NCBI RefSeq assembly: GCF_001571085.1
Contig: NZ_BCTC01000059.1
Span: forward strand, 1 to 41,014
DNA length: 41,014 nucleotides
Direction: 5' to 3'
DNA from: Azohydromonas lata NBRC 102462
GTDB taxonomy: Bacteria; Pseudomonadota; Gammaproteobacteria; Burkholderiales; Burkholderiaceae_C
Shown piece by piece: positions 28,773-36,896 of this stretch. Numbering within the stretch: position 1 is the first letter of the stretch; every line of letters begins with the position of its first letter. Made by a program: the position numbers and the translations under genes. The notes under the pieces were generated by a model. That model saw only the letters and a program-made list of their open reading frames with translations. It had not been told where the DNA came from and did not search any database.

Positions 28773-29768
28773 ATGAACAAGCCCCACTACGCACAACGCC
28801 GCCGCCTGCTGGGTCTGGCCGGCGCGACCCTGGCCTCGGCGGCCTGGCCGGGCCTGGCGCGGAGCCAGGGCTTTCCGTCCCGGCCGCTGACGCTGGTCGT
28901 GCCCTTTGCGGCGGGGGGCACGACCGACATCCTGGGCCGTCTCATGGGCAAGCAGCTTGGCACCCGGCTGGGAGTGGCCGCGGTGGTGGAGAACAAGGCT
29001 GGCGCCGGCGGCAACATCGGCGCAGCCCAGGTGGCCAAGGCCCCGGCCGACGGTCATACCCTGCTGGTCGGCACCGTCGGCACGCATGCGATCAACCAAG
29101 CGCTCTACAAGAAGCTGCCCTACGACCCGGTCAAGGATTTCGCCCCGATTGCGCTGATCGCCACGCTGCCCAATGTGCTGGTGGTGCACCCTTCGATGCC
29201 GGTGCGCAGTGTCAAGGACCTGGTTGCCCGCGCCAAAGCCGATCCCGGCAAGTTGACTTATGCCTCCGCGGGCAACGGCACGTCCATCCATCTCTCGGGC
29301 GCCATGTTCGAGCAGATGGCGGGCGTGCAACTGCAGCATGTGCCCTATCGCGGCAGCGCACCGGCGGTGGCCGACCTGATCGGCGGCCAGACCGCGATGA
29401 TGTTCGACAACCTGCCCTCGGCCCTGCCGCACATCCGGTCGGGCGCGCTGCGCGCGATCGCTGTGACTTCGGCCAAGCGCTCGCCCGCCTTGCCCGCAGT
29501 GCCCACCATCGCCGAGAGTGGTGTGCCCAGCTTCGATGCCAGTTCGTGGTTCGGCCTGTGGGCTCCCGCCGCCACGCCGGCGGCTGTACTGGCGCGGCTG
29601 GTTGCGGAGTCACGCGCCAGCCTGGAGGACGCGGAGGCGCGGCGCGTGATGGCTGAGCAGGGCGCCGAGCCCGGCCACATGGGGCCCGAGCAGTTCGCAG
29701 CCTTCATCCGCCAGGAAGCAGACAAGTGGGCGCAAGTAGTGCGCAGGGCCAACGTCACCCTGGAATAA
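28773..29768 (+). CDS. Bug-family periplasmic solute-binding protein 3
   Basis: 331 aa. The signal peptide (about residues 1-31) contains QRRRLLGLAGA, a twin-arginine-like motif. The mature protein opens QGFPSRPLTLVVPFAAGGTTD and has VVENKAGAGGNIGAAQVAKAPADGHT, LPYDPVKDFAPI and YASAGNGTSIHLSG, all typical of Bug proteins. It is the last gene of the second rightward operon. The GC-rich catabolic island ends right after its stop codon. Confidence 0.94.
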   Translation: MNKPHYAQRRRLLGLAGATLASAAWPGLARSQGFPSRPLTLVVPFAAGGTTDILGRLMGKQLGTRLGVAAVVENKAGAGGNIGAAQVAKAPADGHTLLVGTVGTHAINQALYKKLPYDPVKDFAPIALIATLPNVLVVHPSMPVRSVKDLVARAKADPGKLTYASAGNGTSIHLSGAMFEQMAGVQLQHVPYRGSAPAVADLIGGQTAMMFDNLPSALPHIRSGALRAIAVTSAKRSPALPAVPTIAESGVPSFDASSWFGLWAPAATPAAVLARLVAESRASLEDAEARRVMAEQGAEPGHMGPEQFAAFIRQEADKWAQVVRRANVTLE

Positions 29769-30281
29769 TGAAAGGTTCCATCTCGACAATGGCGTGTCCA
29801 TGGCAGCCTTCGCATACATGGCATCGCTGCGCTCGTTTACTGCAATGGCGCCTTTGCTGTTCGATTTGGCAGATTGAATGGGCTTCCACTCGAATCGGCA
29901 TTGGTGTGCCCGAGGTGGTAGACATTGACCACTTGAACTGAGAGGAACGTTCGCCAAGAATATTGCGACAACCAGCGGATTTGACATAAACGCCGTTGAA
30001 TATTGGCGACGCTGGCTAGCGCTGTCATACGCGCATCGGACGCAAGGTGCCAGCTTTCCGTAGGACCACTGCGTGTTCGACGAGGTGGCATTCCCACTGA
30101 GGGTTGCTTGGAAACCGCAGCGACCCACGCGGCGACGCTGAGTGCCGAAGTCAGACTGGTGCGCGAAGTCCTTCGGCAGCGTCCCGTCCGGGCCCCTCAC
30201 GCTCCAGCAGCGTCACGTTGCCGCACGAGATATTCTCGCACTGCATTGATTCGGCCCGTACGGATCACGCCGACGCCACGA
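29769..30281. other. Non-coding, lower-GC boundary segment
   Basis: No reading frame here looks like a protein family that I recognise. All frames on both strands are interrupted or read as low-quality translations. GC content drops visibly against both flanks. It could hold eroded mobile DNA, but no transposase motif, terminal repeat or target-site duplication is evident. Confidence 0.5.
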
Positions 30282-30560
30282 TCAACTTGGTTGAGATTCT
30301 CCCTGAATATCCTGGAGGAGGTCTTGGAACAAGCGCTGCTCCTGTACCGTCAACGCGTCTTTGATCTTCCAATAGCGGCGCGGATTCCCGCACATATGGC
30401 AGGAGCACAGCGCAGCAGTTGAGATCACGATACCAAGACGGCGATCATCCGGAGCGTTTTCCGCCCCAGTTCCCATACCCCAATATAAGCGCCTAGCTTT
30501 TTTAAGGCGGCAAGAGTGGTGGCGACGCAATGCACGACTGCTATCGCTTGCTTGTTTCAT
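30282..30560 (-). CDS. Small conserved protein with CxCxxCGNPR motif
   Basis: 92 aa if started at ATG 30560; an ATG at 30572 adds four residues. The basic N-terminus (RALRRHHSCRLKKARRLYWG) and the motif CSCHMCGNPRRYW followed by ALTVQEQRLFQDLL match a small, widespread bacterial family of unknown function that I recognise by pattern. The cysteines look like a metal site. Codon use is less GC-biased than in the flanks. It is an isolated gene in the boundary segment. Confidence 0.65.
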   Translation of the reverse strand: MKQASDSSRALRRHHSCRLKKARRLYWGMGTGAENAPDDRRLGIVISTAALCSCHMCGNPRRYWKIKDALTVQEQRLFQDLLQDIQGESQPS

Positions 30561-30701
30561 GATCAGTCCCATGACCGCAGGCCACTGAGGACCCTCCCCA
30601 GCTGCTCTGGAGCCTGCGGCCGGTTATATGATCAGCGTGTATTTTCCTTGCCTCATATCAATTAACCTCAGGATGCATTGATGAATTAAGTGTGTGCCCG
30701 T

Positions 30702-30872
30702 CTATTGGTAAGTGATGGAGCACTTGAGCGTCCACACTTGCACTCCGCCATTGCGCAGTTCAACACGAAGGCAGCTTGAGCTGCCATTGCCGGTCATGCG
30801 ACATTTCAACTTTGTCTTGACATACGCAAATAGACTTGAGCAAGCAGGATGAAAATGCATTACGGCTGGCAT
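30702..30872 (-). CDS. Possible small protein, 56 aa, unidentified
   Basis: An open frame from ATG 30872 (or ATG 30860) to TAG at 30702, between the large oxygenase-like gene and the CGNPR protein. The translation ends CLRVELRNGGVQVWTLKCSITYQ in part, with an alternation of hydrophobic and polar residues that looks protein-like. No ribosome site is convincing and I know no homologue, so it may be chance. Confidence 0.2.
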   Translation of the reverse strand: MPAVMHFHPACSSLFAYVKTKLKCRMTGNGSSSCLRVELRNGGVQVWTLKCSITYQ

Positions 30873-30902
30873 GCCACGCGCGTTTTCAATGAACCATAAA
30901 TG

Positions 30903-33176
30903 CTATCCCAGACGTTCCAGGTCTTGGAGATCTTCACGGCGCTGCTTTTCCCGTCTCTCGTAGCTGGCTTGGTTCTTGGTGCATACAAGGCTGTAGGGAC
31001 TGCCGCGTCGTTGTGTGACGAGGTCCAGATCGCAGCGGCAGTGTTGCACGGTCGAAGTGACGTGGGCTCGGACGGCTTCGGCGGCCTTGAGTGTCCATGA
31101 TTGCTCGTCTGGGTTCCGCAGAAACCTGGCGAGCTCGGTGCAATGGGCGCACCGGCAGTTGAGTGTGGCGGCTCGGGTCCAGTTGGTCGGCGGCTCCAGC
31201 GGCTCGGCCGTGCGCGCGCGAAGGTGTTGCACGCACGCGGCGCGCAACCGTTGCACGCCAGGGGTGTCGCGTGTCGTGGCCTGGCTGGTCAGGTGCCTGA
31301 GCGCAGGCAGGATGACGGCATCCAGATCGTAGGTCTTGGGCCAGGCCAGGAGGTGGTCGACGGCCAGCCGGGCCAACGTCGCGTCGATGCGCTCGAGCGC
31401 CGCCACGAGATCGACGATGAAATCGGAGCTGATGTCCTGGCGCCGCCACCACGCGTTGGCCGGTGGCTGCGGTGCTCGCGCCGGGTCGCCGGGCAGCGCA
31501 TCCACCAGCGCCCCGGCCGCAGCGATGAGGTCTGGCGCAGGGCGTCCGAGCGGCGGTGCAGCAGCGCCACGGGCAAGCAGGTCCGCACAGGCACCGGGGT
31601 CCTTCGCAGCGTTCGCCCTGACGATGTGCTCGATCAGCACGGCCGCGCGCCGCGGCGCGAGCAGCGCTGCGGCCGCGAGCAGGGCCTCGTTGTCGCTCTT
31701 GCCGTAGTCGCCAGCGGCGCTGATATCGGCCAGGAAGGCGTCGATGCGCGCTGCGTCCTGGAGCTGTGCCAGCGTGGCCAGCATCCTGGCCGCCGTGCTG
31801 GGCGCCTCGCCGTGTCGGGGCCACTCACCTCTGTCGGGCCAGGCATCGAGCATGTGCCCAGCGAGCTCATGGGCCTCCTTCCACAGCGGCGAATCGGTGG
31901 GGGCGCCGCTGTCCTGCCAGCGCCGGGCCAGTGAGGCGAGCCAGGGCAGGCCCACCTGAAGGCCTGCCTGGCTGATGACCTCCAGCCGCCTCGCCCTCGG
32001 CCACAGCACCAGGGCGGCGCGTCGGTAGCTGCGCTCGAAGGAAGCGCCTTCGTTGCCAGTGGCTTCCTGGAACTCCTGCTCGTCAGGCTCCATGTCATCG
32101 AACATGTCCGGCGGACACAGCTCGCCGTCTTCGACGGGAAAGATACCGAGCTCTGCCGCCGTGCCGTCGGGGCTTCGCCAGTCCGACAGCACCGCGCTGC
32201 TGCTGCAGACCTCGACGATCTCGAACTCGTCGTCGCGCCAGGAGCGGCCGGAGTAGCCGCTGTACTCAGCGCTGCCGCTTTCCTCGATGGTGAGCAGCGC
32301 CACGTGCAATTCGCAGCCCGAGCGCTGCGCCGCGGCGGCCAGCACGGCGGCGGCGGCGGCATCCGCGCCCTTGAGGGCCTGGAAGGACAGCTCCGCTGGG
32401 GTGTACGCATGCTCCAGCGGATAGACCAGCTTCGCCGGGGCTTCGTCATCCGGCCCCCATTCGCCTGCACCCCAGGCTGCCAGCAGCGCCGCGATGCGCT
32501 GCGTCTCGGCCTCGTAGTCGGGAGGCTGGGGCAGCCGGCCTCGTCCCTCGCGCACCAGGTTGTAGACCAGCACCAGGCGACACCCCGAGGTGACGGGCAG
32601 CACCTCGTGCACGCAGTCGGCGTAGAACGCGGCAAACGCCGCCATCGACGGGTCCGGGCCGTGCAGGTCCAGGCGGACCTCCCGGCCCTTGTGGCGCACG
32701 ACAAGCTCACCCCCGGTGTGGATCGAAGGCAGCGCGACGACGAGGGTGGCAAACATGCCCGGCACCTTCTCGGTGTCGCGGTGTTCAATGAAGAAGCTGC
32801 CTTCGTCGTAGACGAGCAGCTTGTAGAGCTGCGCCGTCACGGCCTCCGTGACGCCCAGCCCCTCGGCCACCCTCTCGGCGATGGATCGAAGCGTCCGTGC
32901 CCAGGAGGCGCCTTCGATGCGCACGCGCTCGGCGCCGATCTGCCAGGTCCGTCGCACCGAGGTGTCGACGAGCGTCTGCGCGCCGCGGCCGTAAGGTGCA
33001 CGGTCGGCGATGGCGATGAGTTGTTCGGCCTGTTGCGGCAGCAGCGGCAGCGCGACCGCCCCGACGCCTTGCACCGTCAGCAGCGGGAGTGCCAGCTCGA
33101 TCGTGCCTGCGGTGCAGAAGTCGCCCGGCGTGCGCACCGTGCTCAGCAGCGCGGGCAGTTCGCGTGCAATGGACAA
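30903..33176 (-). CDS. Large 2OG-Fe(II) oxygenase-like protein
   Basis: 757 aa. The N-terminal third (about residues 30-210) is a prolyl-hydroxylase-like double-stranded beta-helix domain. It has the iron ligands H132 and D134 (FIEHRDTEKVPG) and H190 (CVHEVLP), and the 2-oxoglutarate-binding R200 in GCRLVLVYNL. It is therefore likely an active dioxygenase. The long C-terminal part is mostly alpha-helical and unassigned. It ends in a cysteine-rich segment, CRCAHCTELARFL, a further QHCRCDLDL and a basic tail. The start is a TTG at 33176 behind GGGAGG, nine bases away. The target is unknown; protein hydroxylation is plausible for this fold. It stands alone on its strand. Confidence 0.82.
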   Translation of the reverse strand: MSIARELPALLSTVRTPGDFCTAGTIELALPLLTVQGVGAVALPLLPQQAEQLIAIADRAPYGRGAQTLVDTSVRRTWQIGAERVRIEGASWARTLRSIAERVAEGLGVTEAVTAQLYKLLVYDEGSFFIEHRDTEKVPGMFATLVVALPSIHTGGELVVRHKGREVRLDLHGPDPSMAAFAAFYADCVHEVLPVTSGCRLVLVYNLVREGRGRLPQPPDYEAETQRIAALLAAWGAGEWGPDDEAPAKLVYPLEHAYTPAELSFQALKGADAAAAAVLAAAAQRSGCELHVALLTIEESGSAEYSGYSGRSWRDDEFEIVEVCSSSAVLSDWRSPDGTAAELGIFPVEDGELCPPDMFDDMEPDEQEFQEATGNEGASFERSYRRAALVLWPRARRLEVISQAGLQVGLPWLASLARRWQDSGAPTDSPLWKEAHELAGHMLDAWPDRGEWPRHGEAPSTAARMLATLAQLQDAARIDAFLADISAAGDYGKSDNEALLAAAALLAPRRAAVLIEHIVRANAAKDPGACADLLARGAAAPPLGRPAPDLIAAAGALVDALPGDPARAPQPPANAWWRRQDISSDFIVDLVAALERIDATLARLAVDHLLAWPKTYDLDAVILPALRHLTSQATTRDTPGVQRLRAACVQHLRARTAEPLEPPTNWTRAATLNCRCAHCTELARFLRNPDEQSWTLKAAEAVRAHVTSTVQHCRCDLDLVTQRRGSPYSLVCTKNQASYERREKQRREDLQDLERLG

Positions 33177-33530
33177 GGTCAGATCCTCCCGTCGTCATGG
33201 TGGCGTGCCAGAAATGCGTCGGCCAATGTGGCAGTGCCTCGGGGAACCGGCAAGTCCGAGCTCATCTGGCGGGCGTCGCTGACGCCAGTGGGACCACCAG
33301 CCATCGTCGCTCCCGAGCTCGGCGTGCCGCCCCGGCGCGTCCGCGCCCTCGAGGCTGGCGCAACGCCGTCCACACGACGTGGGGGCGTCGGCGTGGTGCG
33401 GCACGAGCCGCCCGATGCGCGGCCGCCCTTGAGCCATGGGTCAGAATCAAGCCCTCATGGACACCAGACGCCCTCCCATGCCATGCAGGCCGGGCAGGAG
33501 CGCTGCGCGGGCGGCGCACCAGGGTGCGCC
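33177..33530. other. Divergent intergenic region
   Basis: This region separates the oxygenase-like gene (leftward) from a small rightward gene. A short minus-strand frame ending TLADAFLARHHDDGRI reads into the oxygenase ribosome site, but its upstream part looks random. No promoter stands out. Confidence 0.4.
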
Positions 33531-33875
33531 ATGACCGCACTGGAGCAGCTCGATTCGGTCCTCGCGGCTGCGTCCTTGCCGGACTGGCCGGCGTGGCTGC
33601 GGGCCTGCTCAATCGACATCGAGTCCAACCCGGCGCAGGACAACTGCATCTTCCGGCTGGCGGCCTTCGCCGAGCAGATGCAGCGTGCGGCCGACAAGGG
33701 CGATGCCGAAACGCTCGATGCACTGGGCGAGCAACTGCGCGACGTGCTCGATGAGGACCTGTGCGCCACGCTCAGCGACATGCACGAGCGGCTGCACGCG
33801 GGGCTGGATCAGCCGCCGCGCCAGCAGCCACCCGCTGCTCCCGTGCCGCAGCCACGCCGCCGTACTGCGCCCTGA
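33531..33875 (+). CDS. Small hypothetical protein, 114 aa
   Basis: Starts MTALEQLDSVLAAASLPDWPAWL, with an alternative in-frame ATG at 33483. The middle is rich in helix-forming residues (NCIFRLAAFAEQMQRAADKGDAETLDALGEQL in part), and the C-terminus is a Pro/Gln/Arg tail. It looks like an acidic all-helical protein of about 85 residues plus a disordered tail. I do not recognise the family. It is divergent from the oxygenase-like gene and upstream of the toxin-antitoxin pair. Confidence 0.55.
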   Translation: MTALEQLDSVLAAASLPDWPAWLRACSIDIESNPAQDNCIFRLAAFAEQMQRAADKGDAETLDALGEQLRDVLDEDLCATLSDMHERLHAGLDQPPRQQPPAAPVPQPRRRTAP

Positions 33876-34218
33876 AACGGCCCGCCGCCGGGTTCAAGAG
33901 GCTTTCCAGGGTGATCGACAGCGGGGTAGGGCACTTCTTCTCTCCCTACTTCCCAACCCGCGCAGCTGGAGGCAGCCGCCCTTTTTCATTGCCCCACGCC
34001 ACGCGGCTTTCTCCGCGGCGTGCAGGCCGCCGGCGTCATGCCGCCTTGCAACGTGTGGGCCCGGTCGCGTGGGGCCGAACGGAGCGGTCAGATCCCGCGG
34101 CAGGCTGTCACGACGCCGGAATGCCCGCGTGTTGCCAGCCTTGAGCTGAGGCCGAAGCAAGACACGTGGGCGCATACCGGTGCCCGCAAGCGAGCCGAGA
34201 GTGATGGCCGTGGGTAAC
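33876..34218. other. Intergenic region before the toxin-antitoxin pair
   Basis: No gene is supported. The segment from about 33900 is less biased in codon pattern, and its reading frames on both strands lack recognisable families. The control region of the downstream pair begins at 34219. Confidence 0.45.
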
Positions 34219-34263
34219 GTTTCAATGGTTTCGCAGGTTTTCTAAGTTTCTGTGGTTAAATTG
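34219..34263 (+). repeat. Five 9-bp GTT(T) tandem units upstream of the antitoxin gene
   Basis: Successive 9-bp units gtttcaatg, gtttcgcag, gttttctaa, gtttctgtg, gttaaattg begin at 34219, 34228, 34237, 34246 and 34255. The first three or four positions repeat exactly with a 9-bp period. They lie in the AT-richer promoter region just before the AAAGGAGG ribosome site (34274-34281) of the antitoxin gene at 34287. They could be an operator array for autoregulation, or replication-like iterons; both are inference. Confidence 0.45.
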
Positions 34264-34286
34264 CTCCGACTCAAAGGAGGTTCCTC

Positions 34287-35060
34287 ATGGCCGCTGCAAC
34301 GCCAGCAACGAAGACCAGCCGGCGGGTACCTGCAACCGCCTCTGCCGCGGCAGCCAAACCGCCTGCTAAGCGCGCGCGGCCGGCAGCCACCCCGGTCAAG
34401 CGCTCGCTCAAGGCCGAGCCCGCCGAGCCGCTCGTGATCACGGAGTTCTTCGAGACGCTGGATGTCTTGGAGCAGGCCGCAGCCAAGCTTCAGAAGATGC
34501 CCATGGGCACAGTCATCCGGCATCTGAAGGCCCAGCCGGAAAAGCTGGCGCAACAGCGCCAGCGCACCGCCCTGCGTCAGGCGCGGCGCATGGCCGCCGC
34601 GGCCAACATCGTCCAGACCAGACTGGCGCAACCCTCCACGGCCGCGGTCGAGGAGGCCTCTGCACAGGAGGCCCAGGCGTTCGTGCAAGCGACCGAGCGG
34701 GAAGCCGACACGGGGCTGCGCCGCATGATCGACAGTGGCGAGCTCGTGAGCCGCGAGGAACTGGCCGGACGTCTGGGCTGTACCACGCAAGCCTTGAGCA
34801 AGGCGCTGGGCGCCAGGCGGATGTTCTACGTGGAATACCAGCTCAGGCAGTACTTCCCGGCCTGGCTGGCAGATCCGCGCTTCGAACGCAGGCAGGTTGA
34901 AGCGGTTTCCAGGGCCCTGGGAGACCTGCCGGGCGGGGCCAAGCTGGCCTTCTTCAGGACCCCGTTCATTTCGCTGGAAGGCAAGACCCCGCTGGAAGCG
35001 TTGGCCAGCGGCAAGCTGGAGATGGTGGTGCGCACGGCCAGGGGGTATGCCCAAGCATGA
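34287..35060 (+). CDS. RES-toxin antitoxin, MbcA/ParS/Xre-like, with long basic N-terminal extension
   Basis: 257 aa in three parts. Residues 1-45 are an Ala/Pro/Lys/Arg-rich, probably disordered basic tail. Residues ~150-185 hold a helix-turn-helix-like segment (SREELAGRLGCTTQALSKALG). The C-terminal ~65 residues (AWLADPRFERR to the end) resemble the toxin-binding domain of MbcA/ParS/Xre antitoxins: FISLEGKTPLEALASGKLEMVV matches the usual LGG-TPLELL pattern. Ordinary antitoxins of this group have about 110-160 aa. A near-perfect AAAGGAGG precedes the ATG. The stop overlaps the toxin start (ATGA), so antitoxin and toxin are translationally coupled in the usual order. Confidence 0.75.
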   Translation: MAAATPATKTSRRVPATASAAAAKPPAKRARPAATPVKRSLKAEPAEPLVITEFFETLDVLEQAAAKLQKMPMGTVIRHLKAQPEKLAQQRQRTALRQARRMAAAANIVQTRLAQPSTAAVEEASAQEAQAFVQATEREADTGLRRMIDSGELVSREELAGRLGCTTQALSKALGARRMFYVEYQLRQYFPAWLADPRFERRQVEAVSRALGDLPGGAKLAFFRTPFISLEGKTPLEALASGKLEMVVRTARGYAQA

Positions 35061-35692
35061 CGAGGCCCGGCACCACGCCTTCCGCGAGTGTCCTTCAGGC
35101 GCCATCGCAGTCCTTCAACACGCTCGACATCAAGGCCAAGGAGGTGCGGCCCTCCGCTCTGCTGCGCAGCGGCCCCAGAAACTCTGGCGAGCCGTACTTC
35201 GGGAAGCTGGGCCTGCACCGATTCGACGATCCGGGCTGCACCTACGGCACGTGCTATCTCGGCTTCGATCTCTCCACCGCGCTGGCCGAGACGCTGCTGC
35301 ATGACGTCTCGGCGGTGGACGGCCAGTTCGTGGTGGAGCGCACCCGGTTCAACGCGCGCTGGATTGTCCGGTTCGACGACGTGCCGGGGCAGGTGCTGAA
35401 ACTGGCGGACATGACCGGTGCAAGCCTGCTCAAGGCCGGCGGGGATGCCGCGCTCTCCGCGATCTGGCCTTACGACATCCCCCAACGCTGGAGCCAGCAG
35501 ATCCACGCGCACCCGTACGATTTCGACGGCATCTACTACGTGTCGCGCAGGCTCAACACCAAGCGCGCGGTCGTGCTGTTCGACAAGCCAGCGACGCTGA
35601 GAAAGCTGGGCCAGGCACACTACACCCCGTTGCCCAAGGTCCGCGGAGCCGAGCAGGCCCGCAAGGCACTGGGCATTGTCTTAGCACCCTGA
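35057..35692 (+). CDS. RES-domain NAD+ phosphorylase-type toxin
   Basis: 211 aa. The RES triad is visible: R55 in LGLHRFDDP, E78 in TALAETLLHD and S163 in YYVSRRL, with the conserved YGTCYLGFDLSTALAET between the first two. RES toxins degrade intracellular NAD+ and stop growth unless bound by the antitoxin. It overlaps the upstream antitoxin gene by 4 bp. Close to the replication region, it may serve replicon maintenance, or phage defence as reported for some NAD-depleting toxins; neither is shown here. Confidence 0.85.
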   Translation: MTRPGTTPSASVLQAPSQSFNTLDIKAKEVRPSALLRSGPRNSGEPYFGKLGLHRFDDPGCTYGTCYLGFDLSTALAETLLHDVSAVDGQFVVERTRFNARWIVRFDDVPGQVLKLADMTGASLLKAGGDAALSAIWPYDIPQRWSQQIHAHPYDFDGIYYVSRRLNTKRAVVLFDKPATLRKLGQAHYTPLPKVRGAEQARKALGIVLAP

Positions 35693-35703
35693 GCCAAGGC
35701 CCC

Positions 35704-35720
35704 AATGCATCTGTTTCTGC
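35704..35720 (+). repeat. 17-bp direct repeat, copy 1
   Basis: AATGCATCTGTTTCTGC matches 37056-37072 at 16 of 17 positions. The two copies bracket the small leftward gene pair 35844-36896. The flanks outside the 17 bp do not match. Confidence 0.3.
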
Positions 35721-35843
35721 AGGCGCGCTCGCTCAAGCTGCCCTGTATCGACGCTTGGCAGCAACGAATGCATGTCGAGGTACTGGGATTTCAGGCCAGC
35801 TTTTTCCAGCCAGCAGCCTTGCAGAGAAGCGTCCGGCCTTGGC

Positions 35844-36188
35844 TCAAGGCTCATCCAGGCCCGCCAGACCAGCGACGTCGCCCTCGCGCTCAATCAGCGC
35901 CAGCCAGCTCTGGAGCCCAGCCTCGCTGCTTTCAAGCAGCCGCAGGGCCAGTGATGTGTCATTGGCCTTGGCCAGCATGTTGTGCAGGCCCAGGTGCGCC
36001 ACGAGCAGGTAGTGCATCGGCGCAAGCAGCGCCTGCCGCTGCTGTGGATGTTGACGGGCGAAGCGATGAAGTTCCTCGATCGCATGGCTCAGCTTCTCGC
36101 CAACGTAGTCCAGCGGCACGCCATGACGCTGCTGCGGTGTGGTGTAGGCCGGGCCGTTGGCATCGAGCGGGAGGTCGTCCTGGCTCAT
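35844..36188 (-). CDS. Small hypothetical protein, 114 aa
   Basis: Starts MSQDDLPLDANGPAYTTPQQRH. The rest is all-helical: YVGEKLSHAIEELHRFARQHPQQR, then ALLAPMHYLLVAHLGLHNML, then a C-terminal helix. It is probably cytoplasmic. I do not recognise the family. It begins 12 nt after the YecA-like gene behind a GGGGAA site, so the two are co-transcribed and may interact. Confidence 0.6.
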   Translation of the reverse strand: MSQDDLPLDANGPAYTTPQQRHGVPLDYVGEKLSHAIEELHRFARQHPQQRQALLAPMHYLLVAHLGLHNMLAKANDTSLALRLLESSEAGLQSWLALIEREGDVAGLAGLDEP

Positions 36189-36200
36189 GGGTTCCCCGAC

Positions 36201-36896
36201 TCAGTGCAGTGTCTGCGCGCAGCAGTGCTTGTACTTCCGCCCGCTGCCGCAGGGGCAGGGCTCGTTGCGACCAACCTTGGGAGCATGCCGGCGCAGCGGC
36301 GTATGCCCGACAGCGCCAGCGCGCCGGGCCGGCTCGTAGTAGCGGTAGCACCGGGTTGCGCCGGCAATCATGGTTGCGATCACTTCCTGGCGCTTGTCGG
36401 CATCGATGGGCGGCGGCCGCATCCCTGGATCCGGATCGTGCTCGTGTACGAGCATCATCATCGGCACCAGGCAGCCTCCATCCTTGTCGCTGGTAACCAG
36501 CTCGTTCCAGCTGCCCGGGTGCGCCTGCACGCCGCGCATGAAACCGTGCGCCCAGTCGTTGCCGTACGCCACGCCCGTGTCGTCTTCTAGCAGTACCGGC
36601 AGGTACACATGCGGCTCGATAAGGGTACGCTGCAGCTCCGCGGCAATCCAGTTCCAGTGCCGCATCATCAGGCCGATGATCTGGCCGGCTTGCTCCTCGC
36701 TGTCGAAAGTGAACTTGCTACCCAGCACCTGCTGCACGGCCTCGTGGGGGGACACAAACTCCGGGCCGCAGATCAACGCCGTGAAGTACCCGTCCATCGC
36801 CTCCAACTTCATGGCTGCATGGCCCGCTTGAAGGGCATCTTGGAGCTGGTCGAGTTCCTGCTCGGTCAGGGGAGCGGAGGTCGCGGCGGCAAGCAT
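36201..36896 (-). CDS. YecA/UPF0149-family protein with C-terminal SEC-C zinc motif
   Basis: 231 aa if started at ATG 36896 ([19 protein letters not shown]). Longer in-frame starts exist at 36935 (ATG) and 36965 (GTG), and no start has a clear ribosome site. The N-terminal helical domain ([18 protein letters not shown]) is typical of YecA/UPF0149. The protein ends in [19 protein letters not shown], a complete SEC-C zinc-binding motif, which in SecA binds SecB and ribosomes. Function of YecA proteins is linked to protein targeting or ribosome association. It leads a two-gene leftward unit with the small protein downstream. Confidence 0.85.
   Translation of the reverse strand: MLAAATSAPLTEQELDQLQDALQAGHAAMKLEAMDGYFTALICGPEFVSPHEAVQQVLGSKFTFDSEEQAGQIIGLMMRHWNWIAAELQRTLIEPHVYLPVLLEDDTGVAYGNDWAHGFMRGVQAHPGSWNELVTSDKDGGCLVPMMMLVHEHDPDPGMRPPPIDADKRQEVIATMIAGATRCYRYYEPARRAGAVGHTPLRRHAPKVGRNEPCPCGSGRKYKHCCAQTLH

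Noticed and set aside
29610-30200. 196-aa minus-strand open frame across the end of the third Bug gene
   Set aside because: It overlaps a certain gene on the other strand, has no family resemblance, and the part beyond 29768 reads as random sequence.
29769-30281. Eroded insertion sequence
   Set aside because: Suspected from the lower GC and broken frames, but no transposase motif, terminal inverted repeat or target duplication could be found.
33179-33373. 64-aa minus-strand frame just upstream of the oxygenase-like gene
   Set aside because: The last 16 residues look protein-like, but the rest is random and has no ribosome site. It was noted in the intergenic entry only.
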